Shown here piece after piece: positions 33,141-45,060 of a stretch of DNA of 64,000 nucleotides (position 1 is the stretch's first letter; every line of letters starts with the position of its first letter). The notes under the pieces were generated by a model that saw only the letters and a list, made by a program, of their open reading frames with translations, searched no databases and had not been told where the DNA came from. A program made the translations under genes and the position numbers. The stretch is from Echria macrotheca (Eukaryota; Ascomycota; Sordariomycetes; Sordariales; Schizotheciaceae): contig MU839836.1 in assembly GCA_030411725.1 (NCBI GenBank), positions 682,001 to 746,000 on the forward strand, given 5' to 3'.

Positions 33141-36100
33141 AACTGCCCTGCGGATGAGACCCGACCTGAAGGGAGAAGCCGACGGTCCAATTTGCACCAT
33201 GGGAAAGGGAAGGATACTAGGAAGCACTGCCTCGAGCTGCTTCAGGAGCTTCCGATCTTGGGTATGGAAAGAAGCAACAAGATGGGGTTCGAAGGTTCAG
33301 GGACGAGGCAGGATCCATCGAACGGTAGGATGACCATCAGACAAGAATGGCCCTGTGGGGTAGCTTCAAATTGGAAACCAATCTCTCCAGCGCCCGTCGT
33401 GATCTTGATGGCCGAGCTTTGCTTGGATCTGGTTTCCGGTAAGCCGCGACTCACTTCTCGTCATCTACCTTGATGATGGCCAAGAGCTGCCATCAACTGC
33501 AACGCACGCCATTCGACATCCGGTTAGTCGAGTCCGCGTTCCCTCAAAGGTTGGATACAATATTCCCTCCGCAACAAGCCCTTGTCATGGGTGAGTCCAC
33601 TATGAGCGACGATATGGAAAAGGCCAACTGTACCTCCGTGTGGCGACGTGTACTGGAAATCGGAGCTGGAAATAATGCTAACCGATGAACGGCGATGGGG
33701 CAGTAGTTCGAGTGATCAAAAAGGGCGGGATGTTACGAAGACGACGATGCCTACCAGAGCCAGCTTCGAAGTCGTCTCGGCCCGCGCCGCCACTCCCCAT
33801 CCTCCGGCCAGCGCGCCCAATATCCGATATTAGAAGCGCTGTCGTGTTGTACTGAAGTTCGTCGAAAAGCATTGGGTCATGCGTCGGGCTGGCCTGCGGC
33901 AGAGCCAGTGATCGAATTCGACGGCAAGTTGCCATTTGCTAGGCCATGCGGGAGGCGGGCACAGAACATCGCCGGTCAATTTGTTTGACTATGTCGCGGC
34001 GGTCGGCGAAATCGGAGTCGCGCGGGAAGGGGATGCTTGTGAAACGGTTGCCCAGGGGGGGGTTCCTAGTCGTTCTGTGAACGGGTATCGCTTCGGCTCG
34101 GGTGCGTGTGATCGGTGCGTGCGGCATGGCTGATGGTTGAGTCTAAAGAGCTGTGCAACCCGTGCAGCCCCGTGCAGCCCCACATACCGCAGATGGATCA
34201 CGGCAAAATCCGGTCGCGGACTGAGCGTGATTCTAGGCACTGCGGAGCAGCCCGGGGAATTTTCGATCATGGTATGGCCGTGTCACGGCAGATTGCGGGT
34301 CGTGTTGGTTGCCGCTCTGGCATTCGATGACCTCGGTCGCTGGGCTGGGCATGGGGGTCCGGGCGCAGGGGATAAGGCGAAATCGCCGAGTAGTATACCG
34401 ATGCGCTGCTTCTGACTGCCCGATAGTTGGGACGGGTACTGACGGGCCTTATCGCTGATGATCATGGGGAAGGGCTGAAATAAAGGCTTTCATCACCCAT
34501 CAGGGCGCTCCTAGGAGAACGCTCTTTCATACACGGTCTGGTATGGAACGATATCGCCATCATGTGGTGTAGGAAATGCCGTTCGAGGGAGCTGTTGGCC
34601 GCCTTGGCCATCCTCTTTGTGAACGACCGGAAATCCGACAGGCGCATTGCTGAAGTTAGCGAGTGAGCCCGCGCGAGGGTCCACGAAGCTCAGCGACTCT
34701 TGATACTTGACAATGCTCCTTCCCGCGGTTGCGTCTCTACCGCCTTCGAGACTCGGTGGCAAGATAAAGAAGCGTGACGCTGAGCTTCAGTACTTTGTGG
34801 CGACGGGAGTCTGTAGTTGAGGCCCCCGTCTGATGGGCGCCGTGGGATAGGGGTTACCGCCGTGTAGGACGCCGTACGAGGCTGTCAGCGTCAGCGTCTG
34901 TGTCGACCTGCGGTAGCTATGGGTGTGGTGCAACCGGGCCACATAATATAACGCGGTCGATCGAAGCCAGAAAACCGGCCATCCTTGGGGCAGAACGAAC
35001 CTCTCTCCCGTAGCTTCGCCTCGAACCCGCATCGGCCTCACCCCTTCTCCTCGTGCCCGCCGATAAAGGCGCGCTGCGGCACGGGCCGAGAGGACTTGAA
35101 GCCGGATCTAGCGATTACCGTCGTGGAAATGACGGGCGCCGGCGTCACGGCATTGCGGCAGGCTAGGCTCGCGGTGATCCCACCCAGTTTCGCGGCGAGA
35201 CTCGACGACGTCATCAAGGAGGTCGCTAGAATCTGGCTTCGGCCGTCACGTCACGCAATCAACAAGCGGAACGAGGACATGCGGCGTCGATCATCGAGGC
35301 GGTGCCGCGGATGAGGATCTTCGATGGGCCGGGCACGGTAGGGGAGCGCGAGGCGGAGCGCGGGGCAAAGGAGCGATTAACTGTTGAATCGGGTGGTCAG
35401 TCATTGTAGTGAAGAGAAGAGGGTGGATTGTACTCAAGACAAATAACGCATTGAGCGTGGGCTCCGGTCCAATTAGAGTAGAGACCGTCGTGTGGCTGGC
35501 GTGCGTCTCATCCAGGAGACGGCGCTGGCGCGGGCAAGTTTTGATCCAAGAGCTACTTCAGGTGATCGATGCCCATGTTCTACCGGCTGCGGTGCTCGCC
35601 AGAGCCGGCTTCAAAGTCCTCTCAATTGTGGCCAGGTTCTCGTCACTGCCCAACCAAGTTTGGTCCACCGCTGCCGGCAACACGTCGGCTATGGTGAGGC
35701 GAGTATAGTCGCTGTCGACGCGGCGAAAGGTTGAAGTCGCGGACAACGAGGCGTTGGCTTCTTGTGTCCCTTCGTCTCGATGCCCTCGCTTCCGGCGGCG
35801 GCGAGTAGGGACGGGTAGGTTCGGCAGCTGGTTCTGTTTTGTAGGTCGGATGGCGAAAGATCTGCTTTGGGGCCCGGAGAAGCAGATTAGACGGCGGCGT
35901 GGGGTGGTTGTCGAGCAGTAGTTGGCTGTGGGTTGTCGGTCATTGTACTGAAGAGAAGAAGGAAGCTAATTCGTACTCAATTATGACAGACATCTCGCCG
36001 AACATCACCTCGTCTTTGGTAACTGCGCTGCACTTCTTGAGGATCGAGGAGCTGGCGCAAACTATGTATCGGGTGCAGGCGATATCGGTAATCTTGCGGA

Positions 36101-37199
36101 ACAGGTCGTCGTGGCCTAGTCAAAACCTGGTCAGCCCCCAGTACGTCCTCAGTCCACGTCAACACCGCAATCCCAATGAGGTCTACGGTCCCATTGAGGA
36201 CAGCGACGCTGAGCAAAGCCTGGATGATGTCCTGCCGAGAATACGCAAGCGCCGCAGGGTAAACGTCTCAAACTCTTCAACCGGCGGAACGGCCGCTCAG
36301 CAGCAGACGCATCAATCTGCTGCCGACCAATCACAACGAATTCGGAGAACATCCCGCTCTCTGAGGCGCCAAAATCGACGACCTACTATCATGGCCCAAG
36401 TCGCGATGATATGGGCAGATTCTGGGCCTAGAATTTGGCTTCGGCCGTCGCGTCACGCGATGAACAAGTGGAACGGTTGTGGCGTCGATCACCGAAGCGG
36501 CGCCGCGGATGAGGGATCTGTGTCGATGGGTCGGGCATGGTAGGAGATCGAGGCGGAGGGTGGCGCGGGGCGAGGGAGCGGTTGACTGTTGAATTGGGTT
36601 GTTAGTCATTGAAGAGAACACGGGGTGACGGTACCCCGGAGAGGCCCAAGAACAACAGCCGCTCGGCGAGATGTGTTCCTGCATTGTTCGCTTACTGATG
36701 ATGTTCGCGGCGCCGCGCCCCAGCTACTGCGTTCCAGTGCTTTTTTCTGGTCAGGGCGGCCCTCTTCCTCAGCGGTCTTCCGCGTCTCCGTCTGTATCGA
36801 CTCCATATGCGACGGCGCTGAGTGAGTAGCAAGCCGGGGCGCCCTTGCTGCTTCTAATGGAAGGCTACCCCTTATTGACGACTAGTGTTGTCTGCTGGAC
36901 GCATCGAAGCGATTAGATCACGGCGCGATTCGAGGCGTCGAGAAGGCGAGCCGGAAGCGATGGGCGAAATTTGATTCATGAGGGAGCGTTTCCGGCGACA
37001 CCGCCTTCCCAATTCTGCCATAACGTCAGGGCCGTGCGTTTCTGGCCGCCAACAACACCACGGCGCAAGCACGAAAAATCACAAAATCTTCACTCTTCCT
37101 CGACGCCAAGAACATGGAGCCGCACCTGACGGCGGGGGCCAGGGCGGCATCCCGGCTCGGCAGGGACTACCAGGCGCTAACGAGACGCTGCGTAGGAAT
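33141..37199. other. Dense nest of dispersed repeats, no supported gene
   Basis: 33185-33410 matches the minus strand of 41950-42145. 33960-34110 matches the minus strand of 1485-1630. 34930-35260 matches the minus strand of 54275-54660. Family A right-hand blocks occur at 35225-35440, 35810-36080 and 36425-36620. The 36-bp motif is at 35630-35670 (minus). Frames up to 214 codons (35899-36543) are built from these repeats. Confidence 0.55.
35225..36620 (+). repeat. Repeat family A right-hand blocks, three copies in a row
   Basis: The block TGAATCGGGTGGTCAGTCAT followed by TGTAGTGAAGAGAAGA occurs at about 35390, 35935 (shorter) and 36590. The block ATGACAGACATCTCGCC...TCGTCTTTGGTA...CTGCACTTCTTG follows at 35982. 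A preceding block CGGCCGTC.CGTCACGC.AT.AACAAG occurs at 35238 and 36446. The same order is seen in 26130-26300, 43190-43335, 44790-45060, 51895-52080 and 56430-56640. Confidence 0.65.
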
Positions 37200-37500
37200 G
37201 TTGGCCGCGCGTAGACTTTTTATATCGCGTTGGTGCTGCTGGTTTCTTGTCCGATGCCTACGGGATGTCCGCCTTTACGCTGCTCCTGGTCAATTCGTGA
37301 GGATCGCCGCGTAGCAAGGCCGTGAGACGAACACTACCACGCTCTTCTTATACGGTCCGGCCTCCTCTATGGTCAGCGAGGCATGCTCCTTCGCGCTCCG
37401 GATGATGCGTCTCAGCTCCCTGAGCGTGATGCAGGCGATCGGGAGGATCAAGTGGTATGGTGCCTGCAAGGTTTTCCTGCTCGTCACCCGAGTTGTCCTC
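37200..37500 (-). pseudogene. Fragment of a second SNF2-like ATPase
   Basis: The minus strand reads LRELRRIIRSAKEHASLTIE then EAGPYKKSVVVFVSRPCYAAIL. This aligns with the motif IV region of the intact protein at 7095 (KIQALHMILK...GGPYKKNVVVFSSRPSIVATL). Further on, after a frame change, SSVKADIP and a stop then ASDKKP resemble TADIPIDSAKLP. Similarity is moderate, so this is a diverged relative and not a recent copy. No motif I, II or VI could be found nearby, hence a truncated pseudogene. Confidence 0.5.
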
Positions 37501-39055
37501 GCGTTACCACAGTGTCGTTTGCGTTTAGAGCGCGCCGTGGCAGGTTGATCCTAGGACCGAGGCGGCCCACGAGGGCGCGGGTCGAAAGCGATGGGCGAGA
37601 TTGACTTTACACTGGAGGTTGCTTACCATCGTCCCCGACACCAACCGAATCCCTCCGCGCATCGCAGCGATTTGCCCTACGAGGATACCATGTGGTCGCG
37701 CACTTAGGTCCCGGGCAGATGCGCCACGCCCGGTAACGTCGACACGATGCACCATGCCGTACGTCCAGGACTTGACCACCTGCCTCCAGGCTACGTCGCG
37801 CGCGTCGTGTCATAGCTCCTACATAGCGACCAATCCCAACATCGACATCGCCAACACACCATTCAACGTCCAGGTCTTATCAATAGCCAAGAGGGGCTAC
37901 ACCGTGCTGTGGGCTAAGTGCAAGTCGCAATGCTTCAAAGGTCATGCCGAGTAGGTTGATGGCCATGATGGGATCCCTGCGGTGTTTTCTTCCAGTATAT
38001 CGTATCATATCGAGGTTGTCACCGTCGATGCTAGGTGGCTTCAAGACCGGGCAGTCACACTCAGGGATGATGGAGTTGCATCAGGAGCAGCTGGTGAAGA
38101 CCACAAGGTTGTCCATAATTATGGCGTCCCTGACGGCGGTCGGGCACTTTTGTGCGACATCCCCCCCCCCCCCCCCCCCCTCGGACTGTACCTGCCCCTC
38201 GGCACCGATATCGAACTGAAGGTCGTAGATGGGTGGTGGTTCTTCAAGGCGGACATGTGCCTCAACTGCATCACGAAGGTGGCCCTAATCTTTGATGACC
38301 ACCGACCTGTTGGGTAGCTCGGGAACGACCTTCCTCTCGTCCTGAACGAGAGCACTAGGGGTCTTGGACCTATTTCGGTCCTCCTGAAGGCCTCGACCGA
38401 GGTGAACACTAGTACTCAATAGTGCTCGCCGGCCGCGGCCTCTACACCATACATGACGGTAGCACAGGTCCTGCCAGACTGTCTGGAGAATATCTTCTCG
38501 CGAGACATATCGCCCAAAGGCGGCTTGTAAGTCAACGAGAAGCGGCGATTTTCGAACATTACTTCTCCTGCTCAGTCTCGACTGGATGGCAGGTAGTTTT
38601 CCCCTTCCCGCCGAAACCGATGCCAGAAGCTCATCTCTTGTTCACTCACAACACGCCCAGTCAGATGCGCGCCCTCGCGGCAGACAGTACTGGGTCCTCC
38701 TCGAGCCCGCCTGCGACCTCCACACCGTCCGAACAGCAGATCCCTGGTGCTATGAGGGCGGAGAAACTAGACCAGTGCGCGTCGAGAGTTTCGACCGCTT
38801 TCAGCCTTGCCATGCGGGCCGTCGGTTGGAAGAGATACGCCGCGAAGAACTAGCGGTAGTGTGACAGGAACCACGCCAACCGGGAGCGCCCAGAAAAGAC
38901 CACCAAGTGCTGCAGCATCTCCCTTCTATCTGCTCCAGGGAAGCGGTTGGGACAGATTGTGGCGAGACGTACGGCCAGGGCCTAGCAAAGCTGGCGCCCT
39001 GCTCGTAAGCCCGCTCTAGCGAGCACCACCGTCTTCGTCATCGGGCGTATATATC
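37501..39055. other. Unassigned; C20 homopolymer
   Basis: 38161-38180 is an uninterrupted run of 20 C. Frames on the plus strand (37601-37954; 37982-38317; 38586-38864, the last with GRQYWVLLEPACDLHTVRTA) look partly protein-like but cannot be linked to a family and are interrupted. No gene is called. Confidence 0.35.
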
Positions 39056-40529
39056 CTTGTGAAATTTGTGGACCCGTAAACCCGGTCCCGGGTCCTTGGG
39101 TCCCTGGGTCCTTTCTTACCTAGCTGTTATGCCCCTAGAACCCGAGTATTGTACCTACTTCCCCTGGGTCCTTCCTAATTAGCTGTCCCAACCCACTTTG
39201 TACTTAAAGCCCCTATAAGCCTACTACAAATCGTAATAGGTAAATATAATTAATAAATTATAAGCCCTATAAGATTTAATATTTTTAAGGGGAATAAAGT
39301 AAGCTTCGCAAGCTTTTTTAGTTTTATAAATAATAAGTAAGTTAAAATACTAATAATTGCTTAAGAACTATTATTAAAGTGCAGCTATTAATAGCTTGTA
39401 ATAGTAGTGCTTTTACTGTTATAAGGGGTCCTTATAGGAACTTATACTGCTTGTAGGGCCGCTATGCTGTGGTCCGGACCTTCCGGGAATTTATATCTCT
39501 AACTTAAGGGTTAGAGGCTGGTATTTACTGGGGAATTTACTTTATAGGGGATTTTATCTACTGTAAAATACGGCCTCAAAATAATTCCCCATATACGATC
39601 CTTTCCTTTTACTTGTGGCACTTTCCTTTGGCTACTACAGCTATTATACGCCTATATTAAGCCCTTTTCTTACTTTTGTAAATAGTTTTAAATAGTTAAG
39701 TATTTTATTATTTTATTTTCCTATTATTAAATTGATTATAGTGAGCTATCCGCTTTTTTTAGCAGTGCTGTTGTATTGACCTGTGCAGCGCTACTTAGTC
39801 GCTTTCGCTACTTTGGCTACTAGCTTGTAATGAGTGGGCGATTAGCGAGCATGCTGGGTGCGGCAGCCCCGCGCCAGTCATTAGGGGCGCTGTCGCCGCC
39901 CCCTCGCCTGGGAATCTTGCTCCTGCAAGATTCAGTCAATGATCACAGAGCACTGTTGCCTCCATCCTGCTACTGCCTGCTATCTTCCTTGATCACCCAG
40001 CGAGTAGGCGCCGAGAGCCTGCCTATCTTACATAGCTAGACCCTATATCGTTCAATAACTATAATTTTGCTAAAGATCCTTTTTTATTACCAACTTCTCT
40101 TTTTTTTTTAAGTCGAGTACTTTTGACTTCTAAGCAAGTATATGCGCCGGAAAGCTGCGGCTTTAATTCTCTCTACTTTTATCTCTCTTACTCCAATTCT
40201 CTAAACCCCTATTCCTCTTAAAATAATTCCAAAGGTTAAGATAACTAACCTTAGTTTACCCTTCGATAACTAGCCGGAAAATCCTAGGGATAAAAAGTTA
40301 ATATAACTAAAAGTATATAATTAAAATAAAAAAGTAGCTAAAAGCTATTAATATTAATTAAAGGAAGATAAATATAGTTAACTTTAACAGATAGTTGTTA
40401 TTCTTAATACGGCTAAAGCTGAATATATTGCCTTATATAGCGCTATTAAGAAAGTAGCTTAGATTTGGAATATATTTAAAGAGATTAGAAAACTATTAAG
40501 TAAAGTTATTTTTATTTATACTAATAACA
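39056..40529. other. AT-rich island 2 with LTR-retrotransposon debris
   Basis: Strongly AT-rich, except for a GC-normal block at about 39830-40040. A CTGGGTCCTT..TACCTAGCTGTTA block is nearly duplicated (39103-39130 and 39163-39190). The right end carries a Copia RNase H remnant and stops sharply at about 40529, where normal-composition sequence resumes. Confidence 0.6.
40388..40529 (+). pseudogene. Ty1/Copia retrotransposon RNase H remnant
   Basis: The plus frame reads IVVILNTAKAEYIALYSAIK, then KVA, a TAG stop, IWNIFKEIRKLLSK and IFIYTNNRSPIA. This is the pattern of the Copia RNase H segment, in which an STAEAEYIAL block precedes a Trp-Leu block and a DN block. The AT bias and the stop where Trp-Leu begins fit RIP decay. 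No LTR boundary was located. Confidence 0.65.
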
Positions 40530-40704
40530 GGTCCCCAATTGCCAAGGCGAGCTCGGAAGGGTTATTCAACAATGTGTTAAGGATCGGAAAGACTTCAGTC
40601 CACGATAAGATTTGCAAGTCCATAGTGTGTTTCTTCATCTTCAGGTTCTCGTTCCTCAGACTTCGCGTTTCGCTTTTACTATTATTGCTAAATACCATCA
40701 CCAT
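40530..40704 (-). pseudogene. Unrecognised gene fragment abutting the Copia remnant
   Basis: A minus-strand frame reads MKKHTMDLQILSWTEVFPIL then NTLLNNPSELALAIGD. It looks like real protein sequence of normal base composition and ends exactly at the border with the AT-rich island. It may be an exon of a gene cut by the retrotransposon. Family unknown. Confidence 0.3.
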
Positions 40705-41072
40705 TGGAGAGGTGCGTGGTGAAGCTCAAATTATCAGAAATTGGGTTTGGGGGAAGGGGAGTTGATTTCTGAGGTGCCATACGATGGTCTCTGCTGTGTT
40801 TATTTTCTTGTAGGGGCTGTAGAGCGGTGGGGCACTTTGGTCCCAAATCTGGTCAATTTTACTGGGCCAAGATTCGGGCCGGTTTAATAAGTTAACCATG
40901 ATTTTGCAACAGGTTTCCTTACTCCAAAGCTGAGCCTGGTTCAGGCCGAGAACTGGGCCTACGACATCACGGCGGAGGTTTCTGAAGGCCCAAAGGCACT
41001 TAAATGGCTAGATATGCCATAAGTATGATCATACCTGGATCACCCTGTTTTCATGTTTTTGAGAGTATAAAA

Positions 41073-41470
41073 ATGAATAGTTTGCTTACTTGGTTGTTTA
41101 GAGCTGTTGTGCTTGTAGTTGCGCATCAAGTTTACATTTTACTTTGCAAAGCTAAGCAACACTACGTAAGATCTCAGTATAGTAGCTAGATCTTCATCTA
41201 TTAACTTATTGCAGAAAGATACAATATATGGTCGCAAACGAGGATGTCTACCGCCCCCAGAACTTCCCAAGCGATGGCCTTTAGGCCTCGATCGGATAAA
41301 ACAACTCTGGGATGCGGATTCCAATGAACACCTCCTCGCCTTCCTTTGCGCCGTGGCCAAGGACTATGAGCCAAGAAATAATCTTTGCCAATATTTGCTG
41401 TTTGGTCCTCGCGCATATCATATCCTTCATCCAAAAAACATCGAGGCAGTATTATCAACTAATTTCAAAG
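41073..41470 (+). pseudogene. 5' part of a CYP52-like cytochrome P450
   Basis: Exon 1 41073-41165 encodes a membrane anchor (MNSLLTWLFRAVVLVVAHQV). A 49-nt intron (41166-41214, GTAAGA...TTGCAG) leads to exon 2, 41215-41470: CLPPPELPKRWPLGLDRIKQ, then LWDADSNEHLLAFL and GPRAYHILHPKNIEAVLSTN. This matches the N-terminal region of CYP52-type P450s, ER enzymes that hydroxylate alkanes or fatty acids. A GTAAGT donor follows at 41471 in phase 1, as expected for the next intron, but no exon 3 with the I-helix, ExxR or haem-Cys block is present. Family A repeat sequence begins by about 41585. About 116 of the ~520 residues remain, so it is a truncated pseudogene. Confidence 0.75.
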
Positions 41471-41584
41471 GTAAGTAAAATCCTCAGGAGAGCTCCGTAG
41501 ATGTTAACCCAAGTGGTCACAAGACTATGGTTTGGGCTCCCGCCTTGCCGTTTTTGCCCCGCTCATAAGAAATGGCCAGGACGT

Positions 41585-43335
41585 CGTACAGTGCCGATAG
41601 TGGACCAAAACTTGGCTGGACAGAGTGACGAGAATCGGGCCACGATGCTGACACGTCGTCGTCGAACGACATGGACGACGGGTTGTAGTCGGGGGAGCTC
41701 CGTCATCACCTCGGCCATCGGTCAATCGAACGATCCCGGTACTTTCTGCGGCAACCCCCCATTGCCGACTCCACCGCCATACTCCTGACCGACAGTCAAT
41801 GAACCAGTTGTTCATGCGCTCCACCCCGCGCGCCCCGGTCAGCATGGCCGTCGTCGACGCTACGGGCGGTCAACACTTTCCCGCCCCTTGGTTAGAAAAG
41901 TCTCGATGGCTTTTTATTAGACGATGCCGAAGTGGTCGCGGGCTCTAGCAAGATCAGGACGGGCCTGGAGAGACTGGTTCCAATTTGAAGCTAACCCACA
42001 GGGCCATGTATGATGGTCGTCCTACCGGTGTGGTGGATCCTGCCTTGTCCCTAAGCCTTCAAATCCCATCTAGTTGCTTCTTCCATACCCAAGATCGGAA
42101 GGCTCGAGGCAGTGCTCCCCAATATCCTTCCCTTCATCAGGCCAGGTGAGGCTACCCCGTTGTCGTTTGTGATAGACACGCCGAAAGACCACCAATATCG
42201 GGCAGCCGCAATACGGCTAAAGAGGCTGACCTGGAGATGTTTAGGCATAACGATCGCACCGGGGTAAGCGCACGCCGTGTTCGACAGTATCCAAGAGGTG
42301 ATCCGGAAAGTGATCGTGACACATGGTGCGGATAGAGGTGGGAGAAGACCTTACGAACAAGCTCTTCGAGCCTCGCCGATGTTTTGCAGGTCGGACGGCG
42401 AGAGCCGGAAAGCTCCACTCGAAGTCCATGAGCAGCCTTGGGAGGGCGAAACTTGGCACAATGGATGAGAACTAGGCCTCAATCGACGGCGTCACGCCCG
42501 GCCGATCAACGCGCTCGAGCCGGTGAGGGTAGGGACATTAAGAGCCCTCGACAAGCCCCCGACACAACACCTGATCCTCCGCGCACCCTAGCCGCATCCC
42601 CCGGCGTACTAAGGTACCGTGGCGTTGGACCACAACTTGGTACAGGTGACGAGAACCGGGTTTCCCGCAAACGACCGCCTCCCCGCCCTCTTCGTCACGA
42701 CGAGGCGCTAAACGGGCTCCGTCATCGACGCTATCTGCGAGCCCCGCTCACCTACGTATGCCCGTTGTCCGGCCCATTGAGGCAGACCTGGACGCGCCAC
42801 GACGCAGACGCCGACCTCAACCGGCCTCAAACCACTGCCGGAAACTCCGATCCCCGTTCGCGCGCTTCTGGAATTTAATCGGCTCAAGGCCACCGGGCAG
42901 CCCTTCCTGGCCCTAACTATCAGTCCAGCTCCACCAGGAAACCCACATGGATGGCCTGGAGAAGGCGTGATTGATAAGGGAGGTGGTAACTTGCCGCGAC
43001 GCTCTTGTCACGCCCATGCGACTCACCCTTAGTCGTCTTTCTTTCGCGCCAGGGACACGTACGGCTTAGCGGTAGAGAAGGCGCCCGTATTATAGCTTCG
43101 GACCGACGGTTTGGTGCGGGTCCCATTATTTCGTGCTACGTATCCACAAAGGGCGGGTAGGTTCGGCAACTAATTCTCGTTTAAAGCAGATTGGAGTACG
43201 GCGCAGGATGGTTTTCGAGCAATAGTTGGAGATTTATACTCCAAGCATCCATGACAGACATCTCGCCAATCATCGCGTCGTCTTTGGTAGCTACGCTGCA
43301 CTTCTTGCGGATCGGTAGAGCTAGCGCGAACTAGG
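41585..43335 (+). repeat. Repeat family A, second large copy (rearranged), with inverted insert
   Basis: 41585-41700 matches 3346-3450. 42600-43215 matches 3650-4200 in order. The right-hand block (ATGACAGACATCTCGCC) follows at 43250-43335. Between them, 41950-42145 is an inverted copy of 33185-33410. Three copies of the 36-bp motif are present (41601-41640, 42446-42478, 42629-42661). No intact ORF. Confidence 0.6.
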
Positions 43336-44287
43336 CTAGGGCTCAACTGGGCCTTAATCGACGGCGTCACGCCCGGCTGATCAACGCGCTCGAGCCGGTG
43401 ACGGCAGGACATCACGCGCCTGCTTGAGGCAGAGCTTCCCGTCACGGTATACTCAAGCTACGGATTGGATATAGTCTAGCACGTAGAGGAAAGTTTCACG
43501 CCGTACTGCCGGCCATTGATTCCATGAGGACCTCGCCAGCGGCCTGTAGTTGTTATACAGGAGTCGATGAAAGCATAGTTCCCGCCCCAAGCTTCTTTAT
43601 AAGATCGCATTCGGTAGATAGAGTACCTCTGGGAGTAGTGATGAGGACGTGGCGATGTTGGATGGTGACTCGGTCGAAGGCCCCTCCCGGAAGGCGGCCA
43701 TCTGCCAAGTCATTTAACTACACCTTTTGCGTTTAATCCGGGGGACCCTCCGGGGAACATCTCCGAGGGGTCGAATGATGATGCGCCATGGACCACAAGG
43801 TAGACTATGGTGATTCAAGCTTGATGACGCTAGCCATGATTCCTTCATTGCTCTGTGAAAGAAAAAGAAATGCTTGGATACCCTATTTATGTAACGGGCT
43901 GCGGCCCGTGGTGGGGCGGAGCCCCACCGGCAACCCCTGATGAAGCTATTCCCACTTAACCGACCCCATCGACGCACCGACGTCGCCAGAACCTTCCATA
44001 TCTTTCTGGTCACCCAGCCCGTCTCTTTGCCGTGGATGAATTGCCTCATAGCGTGACCCGGACATTGACTGCTGTCATTTTGACGAGCAGTGGGGGACGA
44101 TGGAGGAGCAGCCGGCCGAACAAATGGGGGATTTCTCGAAAATGTAAATACCATGTCGGTTGCCGGCCGAGCTGTCCTTGACATTCATCTACTACTCGTC
44201 TTGGCCCGGGTCTCTCTGCTCTTTTATTCGTTCTCTCCTCCCTTTTCTCGTCCTCGACCGGTAGATGTCCCTAATACGTGTACAACC
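43336..44287. other. Unassigned region
   Basis: No gene supported. A 156-codon minus frame (43714-44184) begins with ATG but has no recognisable domain. The last 80 bases (TTCTCTCCTCCCTTTTCTCG) resemble a fungal leader for the ATG at 44288. Confidence 0.35.
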
Positions 44288-44443
44288 ATGGGTCTCCTGA
44301 ATCTCCTGCTGGTGGCACCGCTGGCCCTCGCCCATCCGGGCATCATGAGGAGGTCCACTCCCACGCGGCTAACCCTCTCGAACGCGACCTCCCCGCCTAG
44401 GCGGGAGAGGAATCAGAAAGCCCGCTGCCACAGTCGTAGGTAG
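44288..44443 (+). pseudogene. 5' end of a secreted-protein gene
   Basis: An ATG with AACC immediately upstream opens a frame starting MGLLNLLLVAPLALAHPGIM. This is a textbook signal peptide (hydrophobic core, Ala-x-Ala-like end), followed by a polar segment RRSTPTRLTLSNATSPP. The frame ends at 44443 and no further domain follows; repeat family A sequence resumes at about 44790. It is probably the first exon of a secreted protein whose body was lost. The family cannot be told. Confidence 0.4.
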
Positions 44444-44789
44444 CCGCAGGTCCAGCCGCAGGGCAGCCGCCAACTGGACCCGCGCAACACGACGCAGCTC
44501 GCGCCCGCCTTCGATGTCGGCGACTAGCTCCACCTCAATCCGACCTCGTTCGCCCCACCCGCAGCCTTGCGTGTCTCAGGCTTGCGCCGGCCGAACCGAC
44601 AGATACCCAGACCAGGCGGGTGATGGACACGAAGATGCCTTGGTTGAAGTGCAAGTTCAAGGGCAAGGACGAGGCGGCAGCACAGGCCAACCAAGACAAC
44701 GTACGGTCGATCCCGACGCCCGAGACGCAGGACTCTACGCTGTTTAACTAATTGTGTCCATTCGTATCGATGAATTCGGTTCGTTTGGC

Positions 44790-45060
44790 GGCGGCGAGTG
44801 GGGCGGGCAGGTTCGGCAGCTGGGCGAAAGATCTGCTCTGGGGCTGGGAAAGTAGAATGGAGGGCGGCGCAGGGTGGTTGTCGAGCAGTTAGCTGTTGAA
44901 TTGGGCTGTCCGTCATTATAGTGAAGAGAAGGGAGGAAGGGGATTTGTACTCCAATCATCATGACAGACATCTCGCCAAATATTGCGTCGTCGTTGGTAG
45001 CTGCGCTGTACTTCTTGCGGATTGGGGGAGTTAGCGCGAACTAGGCATCGGGTGTAGGCG
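44790..45060 (+). repeat. Repeat family A right-hand block
   Basis: GGCGGCGAGTGGGGCGGGCA, GTTCGGCAGCTGG, GCGAAAGATCTGCT, GGGTGGTTGTCGAGCAG, then ATGACAGACATCTCGCC and a TTGGTAGCTGCGCT block occur in the same order as in 35810-36080 and 56430-56640. Confidence 0.65.

Noticed and set aside
33286..33310. GGTTCGA-type sequences resembling a tRNA B box (also near 5140, 21758, 27847 and 54570)
   Set aside because: No A box at the right distance and no acceptor-stem pairing could be drawn, so no tRNA is called.
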